64,000 nt of DNA from Pseudomonas fluorescens (GTDB taxonomy: Bacteria > Pseudomonadota > Gammaproteobacteria > Pseudomonadales > Pseudomonadaceae). Shown here piece after piece: positions 41,604 through 51,008 of the stretch (position 1 is its first letter; each line of letters begins with the position of its first letter). The notes under the pieces were generated by a model. The model did not search any database. It saw only the letters and a list, made by a program, of their open reading frames with translations, and was not told where the DNA came from. Position numbers and translations under genes: made by a program. The DNA lies in the NCBI RefSeq assembly GCF_001307275.1, contig NZ_CP012831.1, positions 4,704,501 through 4,768,500 on the forward strand, read 5' to 3'.

Positions 41604-43574
41604 TCATTCACTGGTGAGGGCCGCGACCGGGTCGAGGCGGGCGGCCTTGCGGGCGGGCATGAAGCCGAAGACGACGCCGGTGACCAGGGCGCAGCCAAAG
41701 GCGCCGAACACCGCCAGCCATTCGAAGGCCACGGCGATCTTGCCCAGCAATAAGGCACCGCCCACCAGCAGGGCCAGGCCGATACCGGCGAGCCCGCCGA
41801 CCACCGAGAGCATCACCGCTTCGGTGAGGAACTGGCGCAGGATGTCGCGTTGCCGGGCGCCGGTGGCCATGCGGATACCGATCTCGCGAGTCCGTTCGCG
41901 TACGGTCATGAGCATGATGTTCATCACGCCGATGCCGCCCACCAACAGCGAAATCGCCGCAATGGCCCCGAGCATCAGCGACAGCGTGCCCTGGGTGCGG
42001 GCCTCGGCCTGGATCATCGCGGCGTTGTTGGTCAGCTCGAAATCCTGCTTGCCGTCGTGCAGGCGCAACAAGGTGCGGGAGACCGCCTGTTCGGCCTCCT
42101 TGACCTTGCCCGCGTCCCGGGCGGCGATCACCACGTATTCGGGATGGCGCGTGCCGAACAACCGCACGCTGGCGGCGGAGTAGGGCACGGCGATGCGATT
42201 GTCGGCGTCCGAATCCCCGGAGCTGGCGCCTTTTTCCGCCAGTACGCCGACCACCTGGAACGGCATGTTCTCGATCAGGATGTAGCGGCCGATGGGGTCG
42301 GCGACGTCCTTGAGCAGTTTCTGCCGGACCTTGTGGCCGATCACCGCCACCGCTGCGGCGCCGCGTTCGTCGGCGTCGCTGAAGTAACTGCCCTCGGCCA
42401 CCGGCCAATTGAAGATGGCCGGGAAATTCGTGTCGTTGCCGCCAACGTAGCTGGTGTGGTCGAGGTTGCCGAAACGCACGCTGGCTTCGGCACCGTTGAC
42501 CGGCATGATGCGCTGCACTTCGGGCAGGTCGGCGAGGGCGGCCAGGTCGTATTCGCTGATGATGCCCTTGGCAGCTCGGGGCGTGGGCGCGCTGCCGTTG
42601 AGGTAGATGATGTTCGAGCCGAACGCGCCCATCTGGGCCATGACCTGGCGCTTGCTGCCTTCGCCCACGGCCAGCATCACCACCACCGAGGCCACGCCGA
42701 TGACAATGCCGAGCAGGGTCAGGGCGGTGCGAAAGCGATTGATCCACATCACCCGCCATGCCGCCTGTACCGCGTCCACCAGCTCACCTTTCCAGGCGCC
42801 GTTGTGTTCGCTGCCGGCGCTCAGGCGTTGGCGCAAATCCACGGCTTGCAGGGCCTTGGGATTGGCGTGCACTTCGTGTGACAAAGAGGGGGCGCTGTCG
42901 CTGATGATCAGCCCATCGCGGATCTCGATGATGCGCTTGGCCCGGGCCGCCACTTCGCGGTCGTGGGTGATCAGGATCACCACGTGGCCCTGGCTCGCCA
43001 GTTCGTCGAGCAACGCCATGACCTCGATGCCGCTCTGGCTGTCGAGGGCGCCGGTGGGTTCGTCGGCGAGGATGATGTGGCCGCCGTTCATCAAGGCCCG
43101 GGCAATGGACACCCGCTGCTGCTGGCCACCGGAGAGTTGATGGGGACGGTTGCCGGTGCGGCTGGCCAGGCCGAGGCGGTCGAGCAGGGCACTGGCCCGG
43201 GCGTGGCGCTCGGCGGCGGAGGTGCCGGCATAGATGGCCGGCATCTCGACGTTTTCCTGGGCGGTGCCGGAAGGAATCAGGTGATAGCCCTGGAACACGA
43301 AGCCGAATGCTTCGCGCCGCAGCCAGGCCAGCTCGTCACTGCCCAGGCCGGCGACGTCTTCGCCGGCGAAACGGTACTCACCGCTGGTGGGGCGGTCCAG
43401 GCAGCCGAGGATGTTCATCAGGGTGGATTTACCGGAGCCGGACGCCCCGACAATCGCCAGGAACTCCCCGGCGTGAATGGATAAATCGATGCCGCGCAGC
43501 ACCTCCACCCGAGGGCTGTCGCCACCGCCGTAGGCCTTGCGAATGTCCCGCAGTTCGATCAGGGGCGTGCTCAT
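41604..43574 (-). CDS. pvdT: MacB-type ABC permease/ATPase PvdT
   Basis: This 656-residue inner-membrane protein has an N-terminal ATPase: Walker A GASGSGKST (about 40), signature LSGGQQQRVSIA, Walker B ILADEPTGALD. One membrane helix (FRTALTLLGIVIGVASVVVML) precedes a large periplasmic domain, and three more lie at the C-terminus (SLMLGAIAAISLLVGGIGVM onwards). This is the MacB architecture. With PvdR and OpmQ it exports pyoverdine across the outer envelope. Its ATG follows the pvdR stop with no gap, so translation is coupled. Confidence 0.95.
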   Translation of the reverse strand: MSTPLIELRDIRKAYGGGDSPRVEVLRGIDLSIHAGEFLAIVGASGSGKSTLMNILGCLDRPTSGEYRFAGEDVAGLGSDELAWLRREAFGFVFQGYHLIPSGTAQENVEMPAIYAGTSAAERHARASALLDRLGLASRTGNRPHQLSGGQQQRVSIARALMNGGHIILADEPTGALDSQSGIEVMALLDELASQGHVVILITHDREVAARAKRIIEIRDGLIISDSAPSLSHEVHANPKALQAVDLRQRLSAGSEHNGAWKGELVDAVQAAWRVMWINRFRTALTLLGIVIGVASVVVMLAVGEGSKRQVMAQMGAFGSNIIYLNGSAPTPRAAKGIISEYDLAALADLPEVQRIMPVNGAEASVRFGNLDHTSYVGGNDTNFPAIFNWPVAEGSYFSDADERGAAAVAVIGHKVRQKLLKDVADPIGRYILIENMPFQVVGVLAEKGASSGDSDADNRIAVPYSAASVRLFGTRHPEYVVIAARDAGKVKEAEQAVSRTLLRLHDGKQDFELTNNAAMIQAEARTQGTLSLMLGAIAAISLLVGGIGVMNIMLMTVRERTREIGIRMATGARQRDILRQFLTEAVMLSVVGGLAGIGLALLVGGALLLGKIAVAFEWLAVFGAFGCALVTGVVFGFMPARKAARLDPVAALTSE

Positions 43575-44723
43575 TCAGCCTCCGCTACCGCTGGCGGGGC
43601 CGATCAGCACCCGGTCGCCTTCGCTCAGGCCGTCGACAATCTGCGTGCGCAGCCGATCGCTGACGCCGGTGCGAACAGTGCGCGGCTGGACGTCGCCATT
43701 GTCGGCCAGCACCCGCACCTGGTCGGCGTCCTGCAGGGCGGCGATGGGCACGGTCAGCACGTCCTTGGCTTGGGCGGCGACGAAAAACACCTGGGCGGTC
43801 ATGTCGGTCATCAGCGCGCGGTCGGCGTTGTCGACGTCGAGCAACACGGTGTAGAGCACCACCCGCTCACTGCCGCTGCGGCCTCCGGTGGGGCTGCCGC
43901 CCTGGCTGGCCTCCAGCGGGCGTGGCGGTACGGGGAGGATCTGGCGAACGGTGCTGCTCCAGCGACGGCTGCCGCCGGCCAGGGTGGTGAAGTAGGCGGT
44001 CATGCCCGGCTTGACGTGGCCGATGTCGGCTTCCGAGACCTCGGCCCAGACCGTCATCGGCGACAGCCGGGCGATGCGCAGGATCAGTGGGGTTTGCTGC
44101 TGGGCGTTGAGGGTCTGGCCTTCCCGGGCACCGACGGCGACCACGGTGCCGCTCATCGGCGCATAGATGCGCGTGTAGCCCAGCTCGGCCTCGTCGCTGC
44201 GCAGGCTGGCCTGGGCCTGGCGGATCTGGGCCTGGAACATGTCGATGCGCGCCTGGGTCGCCCGCACTTCGGCCTGGGCGGTCTGCACGTCTTCCTCGCG
44301 GGTGGCGCCGCCGGCCTTGAGTTGCTGCTGGCGGCGGAATTTCTGCTGCGCCAGGTCGTGCTGGGCACGCTGCTCCTGAAGCTGGGCCTTGAGGTTCTCG
44401 ATCGAAAAACGCCCGGCGTCGAGCCTGGCTTTTTGCGTGGACGGGTCGATTTCCACCAGCAGCTGGCCTTCGCGTACCTCGTCGCCGGCCTCCACGTGAA
44501 TCTTCTGGATCTGCCCGGACGCCTGGGCGCCGACGTCGACATAACGCCGCGGTTGCAAGGTGCCCAGGGCGGTGACGCTGTTTTCGATATCGCCACGGGT
44601 GACGGGCGCGGTGACCAGGGGCGCGCGGCTGGGCACGACCGCTTGCCACGCGGCGAAGGCCACGGCCGGAAGCAGGGCGAAGGTGAGAAGCCAGGCGCGT
44701 CGGGTAGGGCGGGGACGTTTCAT
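43575..44723 (-). CDS. pvdR: Periplasmic adaptor PvdR (MacA type)
   Basis: This 382-residue membrane-fusion protein has one N-terminal membrane segment (AWLLTFALLPAVAFAAWQAVV), a lipoyl/barrel-sandwich half (VDVGAQASGQIQKIHVEAGD; IYAPMSGTVVAVGAREGQ) and a coiled-coil hairpin (residues about 105-180). It links PvdT to OpmQ. I chose the MKRPRPTRRAWLL start; an upstream in-frame ATG would run into the promoter. It is the first gene of the export operon and lies 68 bp from a perfect IS box. Confidence 0.94.
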   Translation of the reverse strand: MKRPRPTRRAWLLTFALLPAVAFAAWQAVVPSRAPLVTAPVTRGDIENSVTALGTLQPRRYVDVGAQASGQIQKIHVEAGDEVREGQLLVEIDPSTQKARLDAGRFSIENLKAQLQEQRAQHDLAQQKFRRQQQLKAGGATREEDVQTAQAEVRATQARIDMFQAQIRQAQASLRSDEAELGYTRIYAPMSGTVVAVGAREGQTLNAQQQTPLILRIARLSPMTVWAEVSEADIGHVKPGMTAYFTTLAGGSRRWSSTVRQILPVPPRPLEASQGGSPTGGRSGSERVVLYTVLLDVDNADRALMTDMTAQVFFVAAQAKDVLTVPIAALQDADQVRVLADNGDVQPRTVRTGVSDRLRTQIVDGLSEGDRVLIGPASGSGG

Positions 44724-44790
44724 GCAGGGTTCCGGCCGGTGATATCGGGCCCGTCCCAGGAAGGGCAGGGACGGGGGGCTGTTCTGGTAA

Positions 44791-44814
44791 ACGAGCGCTT
44801 TGGACGGGAATTTA
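44791..44814 (-). promoter_or_regulatory. PvdS iron-starvation box of pvdRT-opmQ
   Basis: The minus strand reads TAAAT, 16 nt (TCCCGTCCAAAGCGCT), CGT. It shares the TAAATTCCC extension with the pvdE box. Confidence 0.86.
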
Positions 44815-44870
44815 CTGGCTTGAAACACTTGGTAGCAGGTTGGCGAATCAGCCGAAGCGACCCCGAACCC

Positions 44871-45014
44871 TGTGGCGAGGGAGCTTGCTCCCGCTGGGCT
44901 GTGTAGGAGCTGGCGAAGCCTGCGATCTTTTGATCTTTCGCTTGAGACTCAAGTGTCTGGGGAAAGATCGCAGCCTCGCTCCGCTCGTCAGCTCCTACAG
45001 GCCCAGCTCGCCAC
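44871..45014. repeat. Nested repeats: GTAGGAGCTG element inside a TGTGGCGAGG element
   Basis: The left arm TGTGGCGAGGGAGCTTGCTC...GGGCTG (44871-44900) is cut by a complete palindromic GTAGGAGCTG-family element (44903-45000). The matching right-arm remnant GCCCAGCTCGCCACA then follows. The nest fills most of the 473 bp gap between pvdR and fpvI. I see no gene there. Confidence 0.82.
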
Positions 45015-45079
45015 AAAAGCCAGGGGCCGACACCTCGTCAACTGAACGAATCAACCCCGATACAAACCAACGCTTTAAA

Positions 45080-45104
45080 TCTATATGAGAATTACTATAA
45101 ATTA
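45080..45104 (+). promoter_or_regulatory. Fur-like site upstream of fpvI
   Basis: ATATGAGAATTACTATAAAT resembles a Fur box (TGAGAAT half-site, AT-rich second half) in otherwise GC-rich DNA, about 95 bp before the fpvI ATG. No IS box is present, consistent with direct Fur control of the sigma factor. Confidence 0.6.
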
Positions 45105-45196
45105 CGCGATCGAAGCTGCCATTATCGTGCCATGCCCTTTTCAGGCATGCCGAAGTGGCACAGGGATAGCTGGCGCAGCCATTGCGCACGGGAGTC

Positions 45197-45679
45197 ATGT
45201 TGGAAAACTACTATCGCGAGCTGGTGTGTTTCCTGAACGCCAGGCTAGGCAACCGCCAGGCGGCCGAGGATGTGGTGCATGACGCCTATGTGCGGGTGCT
45301 GGAGCGTGCCAGCGACACGCCCATCGAACAGCCTCGGGCGTTCCTCTACCGCACGGCGCTGAACCTGGTGATCGACGGGCATCGACGCAACGTCCTGCGC
45401 CAGGTCGAATCCCTGGATGTGCTGGACAACGAAGAGCGCTTCTTCACGCCATCGCCCCACACCAGTCTCGACCATGGCCAGCGCCTGGACATGCTGCAGC
45501 GCGCCCTGGCCGAGCTGTCGCCGCTGTGCCGCGAGAGTTTCCTGCTGCGCAAGCTCGAAGGCCTGTCCCACCCGCAAATCGCCGAGCGCCTGGGCATTTC
45601 CCGGGCACTGGTGGAAAAGCACATCGTCAACGCCATGAAGCACTGCCGCGTTCGCGTGCGTCAGTGGGACGCGCCCTGA
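45197..45679 (+). CDS. fpvI: ECF sigma factor FpvI
   Basis: This 160-residue iron-starvation sigma factor of the FecI type has region 2 RLGNRQAAEDVVHDAYVRVLER (about 16-37) and region 4 LSPLCRESFLLRKLEGLSHPQIAERLGIS (about 112-140). The ATG has GGGAG directly upstream; a TTG 15 bp earlier is less likely. Known FpvI directs fpvA transcription when FpvA binds ferri-pyoverdine and the anti-sigma FpvR is inactivated. Here it sits between pvdR and pvdA as in PAO1, but no fpvR lies beside it. It ends at a hairpin whose T-tract overlaps the pvdA promoter. Confidence 0.9.
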   Translation: MLENYYRELVCFLNARLGNRQAAEDVVHDAYVRVLERASDTPIEQPRAFLYRTALNLVIDGHRRNVLRQVESLDVLDNEERFFTPSPHTSLDHGQRLDMLQRALAELSPLCRESFLLRKLEGLSHPQIAERLGISRALVEKHIVNAMKHCRVRVRQWDAP

Positions 45680-45688
45680 TTCGAGCGT

Positions 45689-45718
45689 CGCCGGTCACCC
45701 GGCGGTAAATTTTTTTTC
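45689..45718 (+). terminator. Rho-independent terminator of fpvI overlapping the pvdA IS box
   Basis: The stem CGCCGG / CCGGCG (45689-45694, 45699-45704) with a 4 nt TCAC loop is followed by GTAAATTTTTTTT. The T-run starts inside the TAAAT element of the pvdA promoter. Confidence 0.7.
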
Positions 45719-45729
45719 ACTGTCCTCGT
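45706..45729 (+). promoter_or_regulatory. PvdS iron-starvation box of pvdA
   Basis: TAAAT, 16 nt (TTTTTTTCACTGTCCT), CGT, about 97 bp before the pvdA ATG. Confidence 0.88.
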
Positions 45730-45825
45730 TCCTCTCAACAGACGACTTGCCGGCGCCTTCAGTGCCGGTCAGGTTCCCCAGGCTTTTCGTGCCCTGTTGA
45801 GGGGCTTTTCCAGAGGACACTGGAC

Positions 45826-47160
45826 ATGACACAGGCAATTGCATCGCCCATCGTTCACGACTTGATCGGCATTGGCTTCGGCCCTTCGAACCTGGCGCTG
45901 GCCATCGCGCTGCAGGAGCGGGGGCCGGTCCAGGGTGAACTGGACGTGCTGTTCCTCGACAAGCAGGCCGACTACCGCTGGCACGGCAACACCCTGGTGA
46001 CCCAGAGCGAGTTGCAGATTTCCTTCCTCAAGGACCTGGTGACCCTGCGCAACCCCACCAGCCCGTATTCGTTCGTCAATTACCTCAAGCACCATGGCCG
46101 CCTGGTGGACTTCATCAACCTCGGCACCTTCTACCCGTGCCGCATGGAGTTCAATGACTATCTGCGCTGGGTGGCCGGGCACTTCAGCGCACAAAGCCGC
46201 TATGGCGAGGAAGTGTTGCGCATCGAACCGGTGCTGCACAACCAGCAGGTCGAGGCGCTGCGGGTGATTTCCCGCGACGGCCAGGGCGAAGAGCTGGTCC
46301 GCACCACCCGCTCGCTGGTGGTCAGCGCCGGCGGTACCGCACGCATTCCCGACGCGTTCAAGGCGTTCAAGGATGACGCGCGGGTGTTCCACCATTCCCA
46401 GTACCTGGAGCGCATGGCGGGTCAGCCGTGCGTGAAGGGCCAGCCGATGAAGATCGCCATCATCGGCGGTGGGCAGAGCGCGGCCGAGGCCTTCATCGAC
46501 CTCAACGACAGCTTCCCTTCGGTACAGGTCGACATGATCCTGCGCGGCTCGGCCCTCAAGCCGGCGGACGACAGCCCGTTCGTCAACGAAGTGTTCTCGC
46601 CGGAGTTCACCGACCTGGTGTTCCAGCAACCCCACAGCGAGCGCGAGCGCCTGGTCAACGAGTACCACAACACCAACTATTCGGTGGTGGACATCGACCT
46701 GATCGAGCGTATCTACGGGATTTTCTATCGCCAGAAAGTTTCTGGCATCGCCCGTCATGCATTCCGCACCCTCACCACGGTGGAGAAGGCCACGGCCACC
46801 GCCGCCGGCGTGGAACTGGCGGTGCGCAACAACGCCACCGGCGAGCTGACGGTACGCCGTTATGACGCCGTGGTGCTGGCCACCGGTTACGAGCGGCAGA
46901 TGCACCGCACCCTGCTGGAGCCGCTGGCGCAGTACCTGGGGGATTTCGAGGTGGATCGCAACTACAAGCTGATTACCGACGAGCGCTGCAAGGCGGCGAT
47001 CTACATGCAGGGCTTCTGCCAGGCCAGCCATGGCCTGAGCGATACGCTGCTGTCGATCCTGCCGGTGCGTGCCGATGAGATTGCCGGCTCGCTCTATGAG
47101 CATGGGAACAATCGCGGACAGGCTCGTCCAGTACGCGACATGCTGTTGGCCGCTGTATAG
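45826..47160 (+). CDS. pvdA: L-ornithine N5-monooxygenase
   Basis: This 444-residue flavoenzyme matches the usual PvdA length. It uses FAD, NADPH and O2 to make N5-hydroxyornithine, the iron-chelating residue loaded by the NRPSs. An FAD site GIGFGPSNLALAIAL (about 12-26), an NADPH site IAIIGGGQSAAEAF (about 209) and a C-terminal DAVVLATGYERQ motif are visible. It is cytoplasmic. The ATG follows an AGAGGA sequence and the IS box. In PAO1 pvdQ follows pvdA; here a REPIN and a sensor kinase follow. Confidence 0.97.
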   Translation: MTQAIASPIVHDLIGIGFGPSNLALAIALQERGPVQGELDVLFLDKQADYRWHGNTLVTQSELQISFLKDLVTLRNPTSPYSFVNYLKHHGRLVDFINLGTFYPCRMEFNDYLRWVAGHFSAQSRYGEEVLRIEPVLHNQQVEALRVISRDGQGEELVRTTRSLVVSAGGTARIPDAFKAFKDDARVFHHSQYLERMAGQPCVKGQPMKIAIIGGGQSAAEAFIDLNDSFPSVQVDMILRGSALKPADDSPFVNEVFSPEFTDLVFQQPHSERERLVNEYHNTNYSVVDIDLIERIYGIFYRQKVSGIARHAFRTLTTVEKATATAAGVELAVRNNATGELTVRRYDAVVLATGYERQMHRTLLEPLAQYLGDFEVDRNYKLITDERCKAAIYMQGFCQASHGLSDTLLSILPVRADEIAGSLYEHGNNRGQARPVRDMLLAAV

Positions 47161-47184
47161 GCCCTGTAGGAGCGAGTCACCCCC

Positions 47185-47273
47185 TGTGGGAGCGAGCTTG
47201 CTCGCGATGGCGTCAGTTCAGCCAATATTGAAGTGGCTGACACTACGCCTTCGCGAGCAAGCTCGCTCCCACA
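47185..47273. repeat. REPIN between pvdA and the sensor kinase
   Basis: An inverted REP pair with standard arms. It occupies about a third of the 308 bp gap (47161-47468). The rest shows no clear promoter or gene. Confidence 0.92.
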
Positions 47274-47468
47274 GGCCATAGGTCCTCTCTCTGGTCACTC
47301 GCAGGAAATTCTTCAGAAACTTCCTACACTCATGTCATGCGTCTGTTGGACAGGCGCATCGACGGTTCGCTGTTCCCTCGTATTGGCAGTCTGAACCCCC
47401 AACCGGTCACCCTGACTGAGGTCGGTGGTGCGCCGGGCCGACCACGCCAAGCGAAACACCCTGACCAG

Positions 47469-50400
47469 ATGATGCTGCTTTTACGCACAGGCCTGGTGGC
47501 GCTGCTGCTGGGCTCATTGAGCGTGGCGCTACCGGTAGGCGCGACCCCTGAGTCGTTGCAGGTGCTCGGGCGCTCCAATGTGGATGATTATGTGGTGTCC
47601 CTGGACGCTGCCGACTGGGCCTGGCTGCGCCAGAAGGGCACGTTGCTGCTGGGGGCCTCGGCGCCGGACTATGCGCCTTTCAGCATCACCGGCAATGGTC
47701 GCGACTATGAAGGCCTGACGGCCGACTATGCGCAATTGCTGGGGCAACTCTTGCACGTCACGGTGCAGGTCCAGCGCTATCCGTCCCACGCCGAAGCGCT
47801 CCAGGCCCTGCGCGGTGGTGAGATCGACCTGCTCGGCACCGCCAACGGCTTCGAAGCCGCCGATCCAGACCTGGCGATGTCCCAGGCCTATGCCGATGAC
47901 CTGCCGACCCTCGTGGCCCGCATCGACGACAGCCAGGACTTGCCCCCGGACCTGGCGGGCAAGCGGGTGGCCATGCTGTATCACTATTTGCCGTCAGAGA
48001 CGGTCAAGGGGTTTTATCCCGAGGCTTCGTTGCAACTGTTCCCCTCGACCTTGAGTGCCATCGGCGCCGTGGCGTTTGGTCAGGCCGACGTCTACCTGGG
48101 GGATTCGATCAGTTCCAACTACCTGATCAGCAAGAATTACCTGAACAATGTGCAACTGGCCGATTTCTCGCGGATGGAAGTGCAGCCGTTCGCCTTTGCG
48201 GTCAGTCGCGACAACGAGCGCGTGTTGCGCATCGTCAATGCCGCGCTGCACGCCATTCCCGCCAGCGAACGCATGGTCATCCTGCGGCGTTGGAGCGCTG
48301 GCGGGGCGAGCATGCCCGGTCAGCAGGCGCTGCATTTCAGCGTCAACGAACAGCGTTGGCTGGACGCCCACCCGCGCATCAAAGTCGCCGCCAATGAAAA
48401 CTTCCTGCCGCTGACGTTCTTCGACGAGCAAGGCCATCTGCGCGGGATCGGCGCGGATGTGCTGGCGCGGATCAGCTTGCGCACCGGTTTGAAATTCGAT
48501 GTGCAGCGGGGCGATTCGGTTGACGATTTGATCGGGCAGATCAAGAGCGGCAAGGCCGACGTCCTGGCAACCGCCATCCCCAGCGCCGAACTCGAGGACG
48601 AGTTGCGCTTTACCCGACCGTACCTGACGAACCCGTTCGTGTTGGTGGTGCCGGTCAGGGCCAAGGCGCTGACCTTGGACCAGATGGCGGGCAAGCGCGT
48701 GGCGCTGGTGCGTGGCAACGTGCTGCGCGAGTTCCTGCTGGAGCAGTTCCCCCGCGTGCAGTTGGTGGCGGCGCAGAATGCGGCCGACGCCATGGCCATG
48801 GTCGCCGCCGGCACGGCAGATGCTGCGATCAACCCGCTGATCAGCGCACGCTACATGATTTCCCGCCAGTACCGCGACACGCTGCAAGTCACCAGCACCG
48901 TGGGCACCTTGCCCGCGCACATCGCCCTGGCGACGAACCGGGGCGCATTGGAGCTTTACTCGATCCTGGACAAGGCGCTGTTGAGTATTTCCCCGGAAGA
49001 AATGGACGAGCTGACCAACCGCTGGCGCAGTGAGGTGGTGATCGACGACAGTTATTGGCTGCGCAACCGCACCACGATCCTCCAGGGGTTCGCCGTTGCT
49101 GCGCTGCTGTTGCTGGTGGCCTTGGGCTGGGGCATCTATCTGCGACGGCTGTTGGAACAGCTGCGCGTGGCCAAGGAAAGCGCCGACGAGGCTAATCGGG
49201 CCAAGACCACCTTCGTGGCGACCATGAGCCATGAGATCCGCACGCCGATGAATGCGGTGATCGGCCTGCTGGAGCTGGCCCTGAAAAAAGCCGACCAGGG
49301 CATCGTCGACCGATTCGCCATCGAAGTCGCGTCGGGTGCGGCCCATGGCATGCTGGACCTGATCGGCGACATCCTCGACATCGCCCGCATCGAGTCGGGC
49401 AAGTTGTCGCTGGCGCCGCAACGGGCCAATCTGCACACGTTGATCGAGTCGGTGGCGCGGATTTTCGAGGGCCTGGCCTGGCAGAAACACCTGCGCTTGC
49501 ATTGGGTGCTGGATGCCGGGATCGACCGCGACGTGTTGATTGATCCATTGCGTTTCAAGCAGATCGTCTCGAACCTGTTGAGCAACGCCATCAAGTTCAC
49601 CGACCAGGGTGAAGTGCGCCTGAGTGTGCGCGGCGAGCCGGTCCCTGGGCACGAACGCCTGGGTCTTTGCCTGCGGGTGGAGGACACCGGTTGCGGTATT
49701 TCCCCCGAGGATCAGCGCCGCCTGTTCAGCCCCTTTGCCCAGGCCGGCCAGCACCCGCAGTCGGCTCGCAGCGGTTCCGGGTTGGGGTTGGTCATCAGCC
49801 GGACGTTGTGCGAAATGATGGGCGGCACCCTGGTGTTGCATAGCGTGCCGGGGGAGGGCACGCAGGTCGAGGTTCTGCTGGACCTGCCCTTGCTCGATGC
49901 ACTGCCGGCGACGCCTGCCGAGGTCGAGGCGCTGCTGCCGGTCCCGGCGCTGAGTATCCTGGTGGTCGACGACTACCCGGCCAACCGCTTGCTGCTGTCC
50001 CAGCAATTGGGCTACCTGGGCCATCGTGTCCGGGAGGCGCAGAACGGTGTCGAGGGTCTGCAGGCTTGGCGCAGCGAACACTTCGATGTGGTCATCACCG
50101 ACTGCAACATGCCCTTGATGAGCGGCTACGAACTGGCCCGTACCATTCGCGCCGAAGAGCGCGATCGTAGCCTGTCGCCGGTGGTGATCCTGGGGTTCAC
50201 CGCCAACGCCCAGCCCGAGGAAAAGCAGCGCTGCGCCGAAGCCGGGATGGACGATTGCCTGTTCAAGCCCATCGGCCTCAAGGCACTCAATGCGTGCCTG
50301 GCTTCGGTCATGCCGGATGCGCGGGCGCCCCAGTCCGGCGATGGCCTCGACTTGACCGGGCTGGAGCAACTGACCGGTGGCGACACCAGTGCGATCAGGG

Positions 50401-50675
50401 CGTTGCTGGAGGAACTGGTCAGCAGCAATGCCGCAGATCAAGCGCGACTGCTGGACTTGTCTACCCGACTGGACTTGCCGGGCCTGGCGGACCTGGCGCA
50501 CCGGATCAAGGGCGGGGCGCGGATCATCCAGGCGCAACGCCTGATCGCCGCCTGCGAGGCGCTGGAAAGCGCTTGTCGAGGGAACGACACGGTGCTGCTC
50601 GCCGAGGCCGTGGAAGACCTTCGCCAAGCCATCGAGCACCTGGCGGAACGACTGAAAACCCACCTGGAGGAATAG
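47469..50675 (+). CDS. BvgS/EvgS-like hybrid sensor histidine kinase
   Basis: This 1068-residue inner-membrane protein begins with a signal peptide (MMLLLRTGLVALLLGSLSVAL). Two periplasmic solute-binding (SBP_bac_3) domains follow (about 60-270 and 295-520), then one membrane helix (ILQGFAVAALLLLVALGWGIYL), HisKA (MSHEIRTPMN, H588), an ATPase (ISNLLSNAIKF-like box, DTGCGI, GSGLGLVIS), a receiver (VVDDYPAN; acceptor D878 in ITDCNMPLM) and an Hpt domain (LAHRIKGGAR, H1011). It is thus a complete intramolecular phosphorelay. The ligand is unknown. An alternative ATG lies 132 bp upstream, but the signal peptide fixes the chosen start. Two response-regulator genes follow on the same strand, the likely partners. 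Confidence 0.93.
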   Translation: MMLLLRTGLVALLLGSLSVALPVGATPESLQVLGRSNVDDYVVSLDAADWAWLRQKGTLLLGASAPDYAPFSITGNGRDYEGLTADYAQLLGQLLHVTVQVQRYPSHAEALQALRGGEIDLLGTANGFEAADPDLAMSQAYADDLPTLVARIDDSQDLPPDLAGKRVAMLYHYLPSETVKGFYPEASLQLFPSTLSAIGAVAFGQADVYLGDSISSNYLISKNYLNNVQLADFSRMEVQPFAFAVSRDNERVLRIVNAALHAIPASERMVILRRWSAGGASMPGQQALHFSVNEQRWLDAHPRIKVAANENFLPLTFFDEQGHLRGIGADVLARISLRTGLKFDVQRGDSVDDLIGQIKSGKADVLATAIPSAELEDELRFTRPYLTNPFVLVVPVRAKALTLDQMAGKRVALVRGNVLREFLLEQFPRVQLVAAQNAADAMAMVAAGTADAAINPLISARYMISRQYRDTLQVTSTVGTLPAHIALATNRGALELYSILDKALLSISPEEMDELTNRWRSEVVIDDSYWLRNRTTILQGFAVAALLLLVALGWGIYLRRLLEQLRVAKESADEANRAKTTFVATMSHEIRTPMNAVIGLLELALKKADQGIVDRFAIEVASGAAHGMLDLIGDILDIARIESGKLSLAPQRANLHTLIESVARIFEGLAWQKHLRLHWVLDAGIDRDVLIDPLRFKQIVSNLLSNAIKFTDQGEVRLSVRGEPVPGHERLGLCLRVEDTGCGISPEDQRRLFSPFAQAGQHPQSARSGSGLGLVISRTLCEMMGGTLVLHSVPGEGTQVEVLLDLPLLDALPATPAEVEALLPVPALSILVVDDYPANRLLLSQQLGYLGHRVREAQNGVEGLQAWRSEHFDVVITDCNMPLMSGYELARTIRAEERDRSLSPVVILGFTANAQPEEKQRCAEAGMDDCLFKPIGLKALNACLASVMPDARAPQSGDGLDLTGLEQLTGGDTSAIRALLEELVSSNAADQARLLDLSTRLDLPGLADLAHRIKGGARIIQAQRLIAACEALESACRGNDTVLLAEAVEDLRQAIEHLAERLKTHLEE

Positions 50676-50708
50676 GCGCTATAGGAGCTGTATGAATTGT
50701 ATGAACCG

Positions 50709-50850
50709 TAGGAGCTGACGAGTGCAACGAGGCTGCGATCTTTCCAAAGACCCTTGAATCCCAAGCGAAAGATCAAAAGATCGCAGGCTTCGCCAGCTCC
50801 TACAATCCCAAGCGAACGATCAAAGATCGCAGGCTTCGCCAGCGCCTGCA
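50709..50850. repeat. GTAGGAGCTG-family palindrome with an extra partial arm
   Basis: A palindrome (50709-50804, GTAGGAGCTG to CAGCTCCTAC) is followed by a third arm-like copy (TCCCAAGCGAACGATCAAAGATCGCAGGC...). It fills most of the 333 bp gap after the kinase gene. Confidence 0.82.
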
Positions 50851-51008
50851 AAGCGCCGAGCGGGATAAATTCCCTCGCCATAGGGGCTGTGTCTGTCCTT
50901 ATTTTAGGATTAGTCCTACATCGCCCTTCAAACGCTTCCTCTAGCCTGAGCGCCCTGAATGTTCTTGAGCCGGTGCCTACCTGGCGCGTTGCTATTGGAA
51001 AGCTTGCC

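Noticed and set aside
45018..45060. IS-box-like TAAAT elements upstream of fpvI
   Set aside because: TAAAT at 45100 has CGT only after 23 bp, outside the 16-17 bp spacing, so it is not a PvdS box.
50676..51008. Upstream extension of the receiver-only gene
   Set aside because: The extension is read through repeat DNA; GGAAAG and the beta1 strand place the start at 51009.
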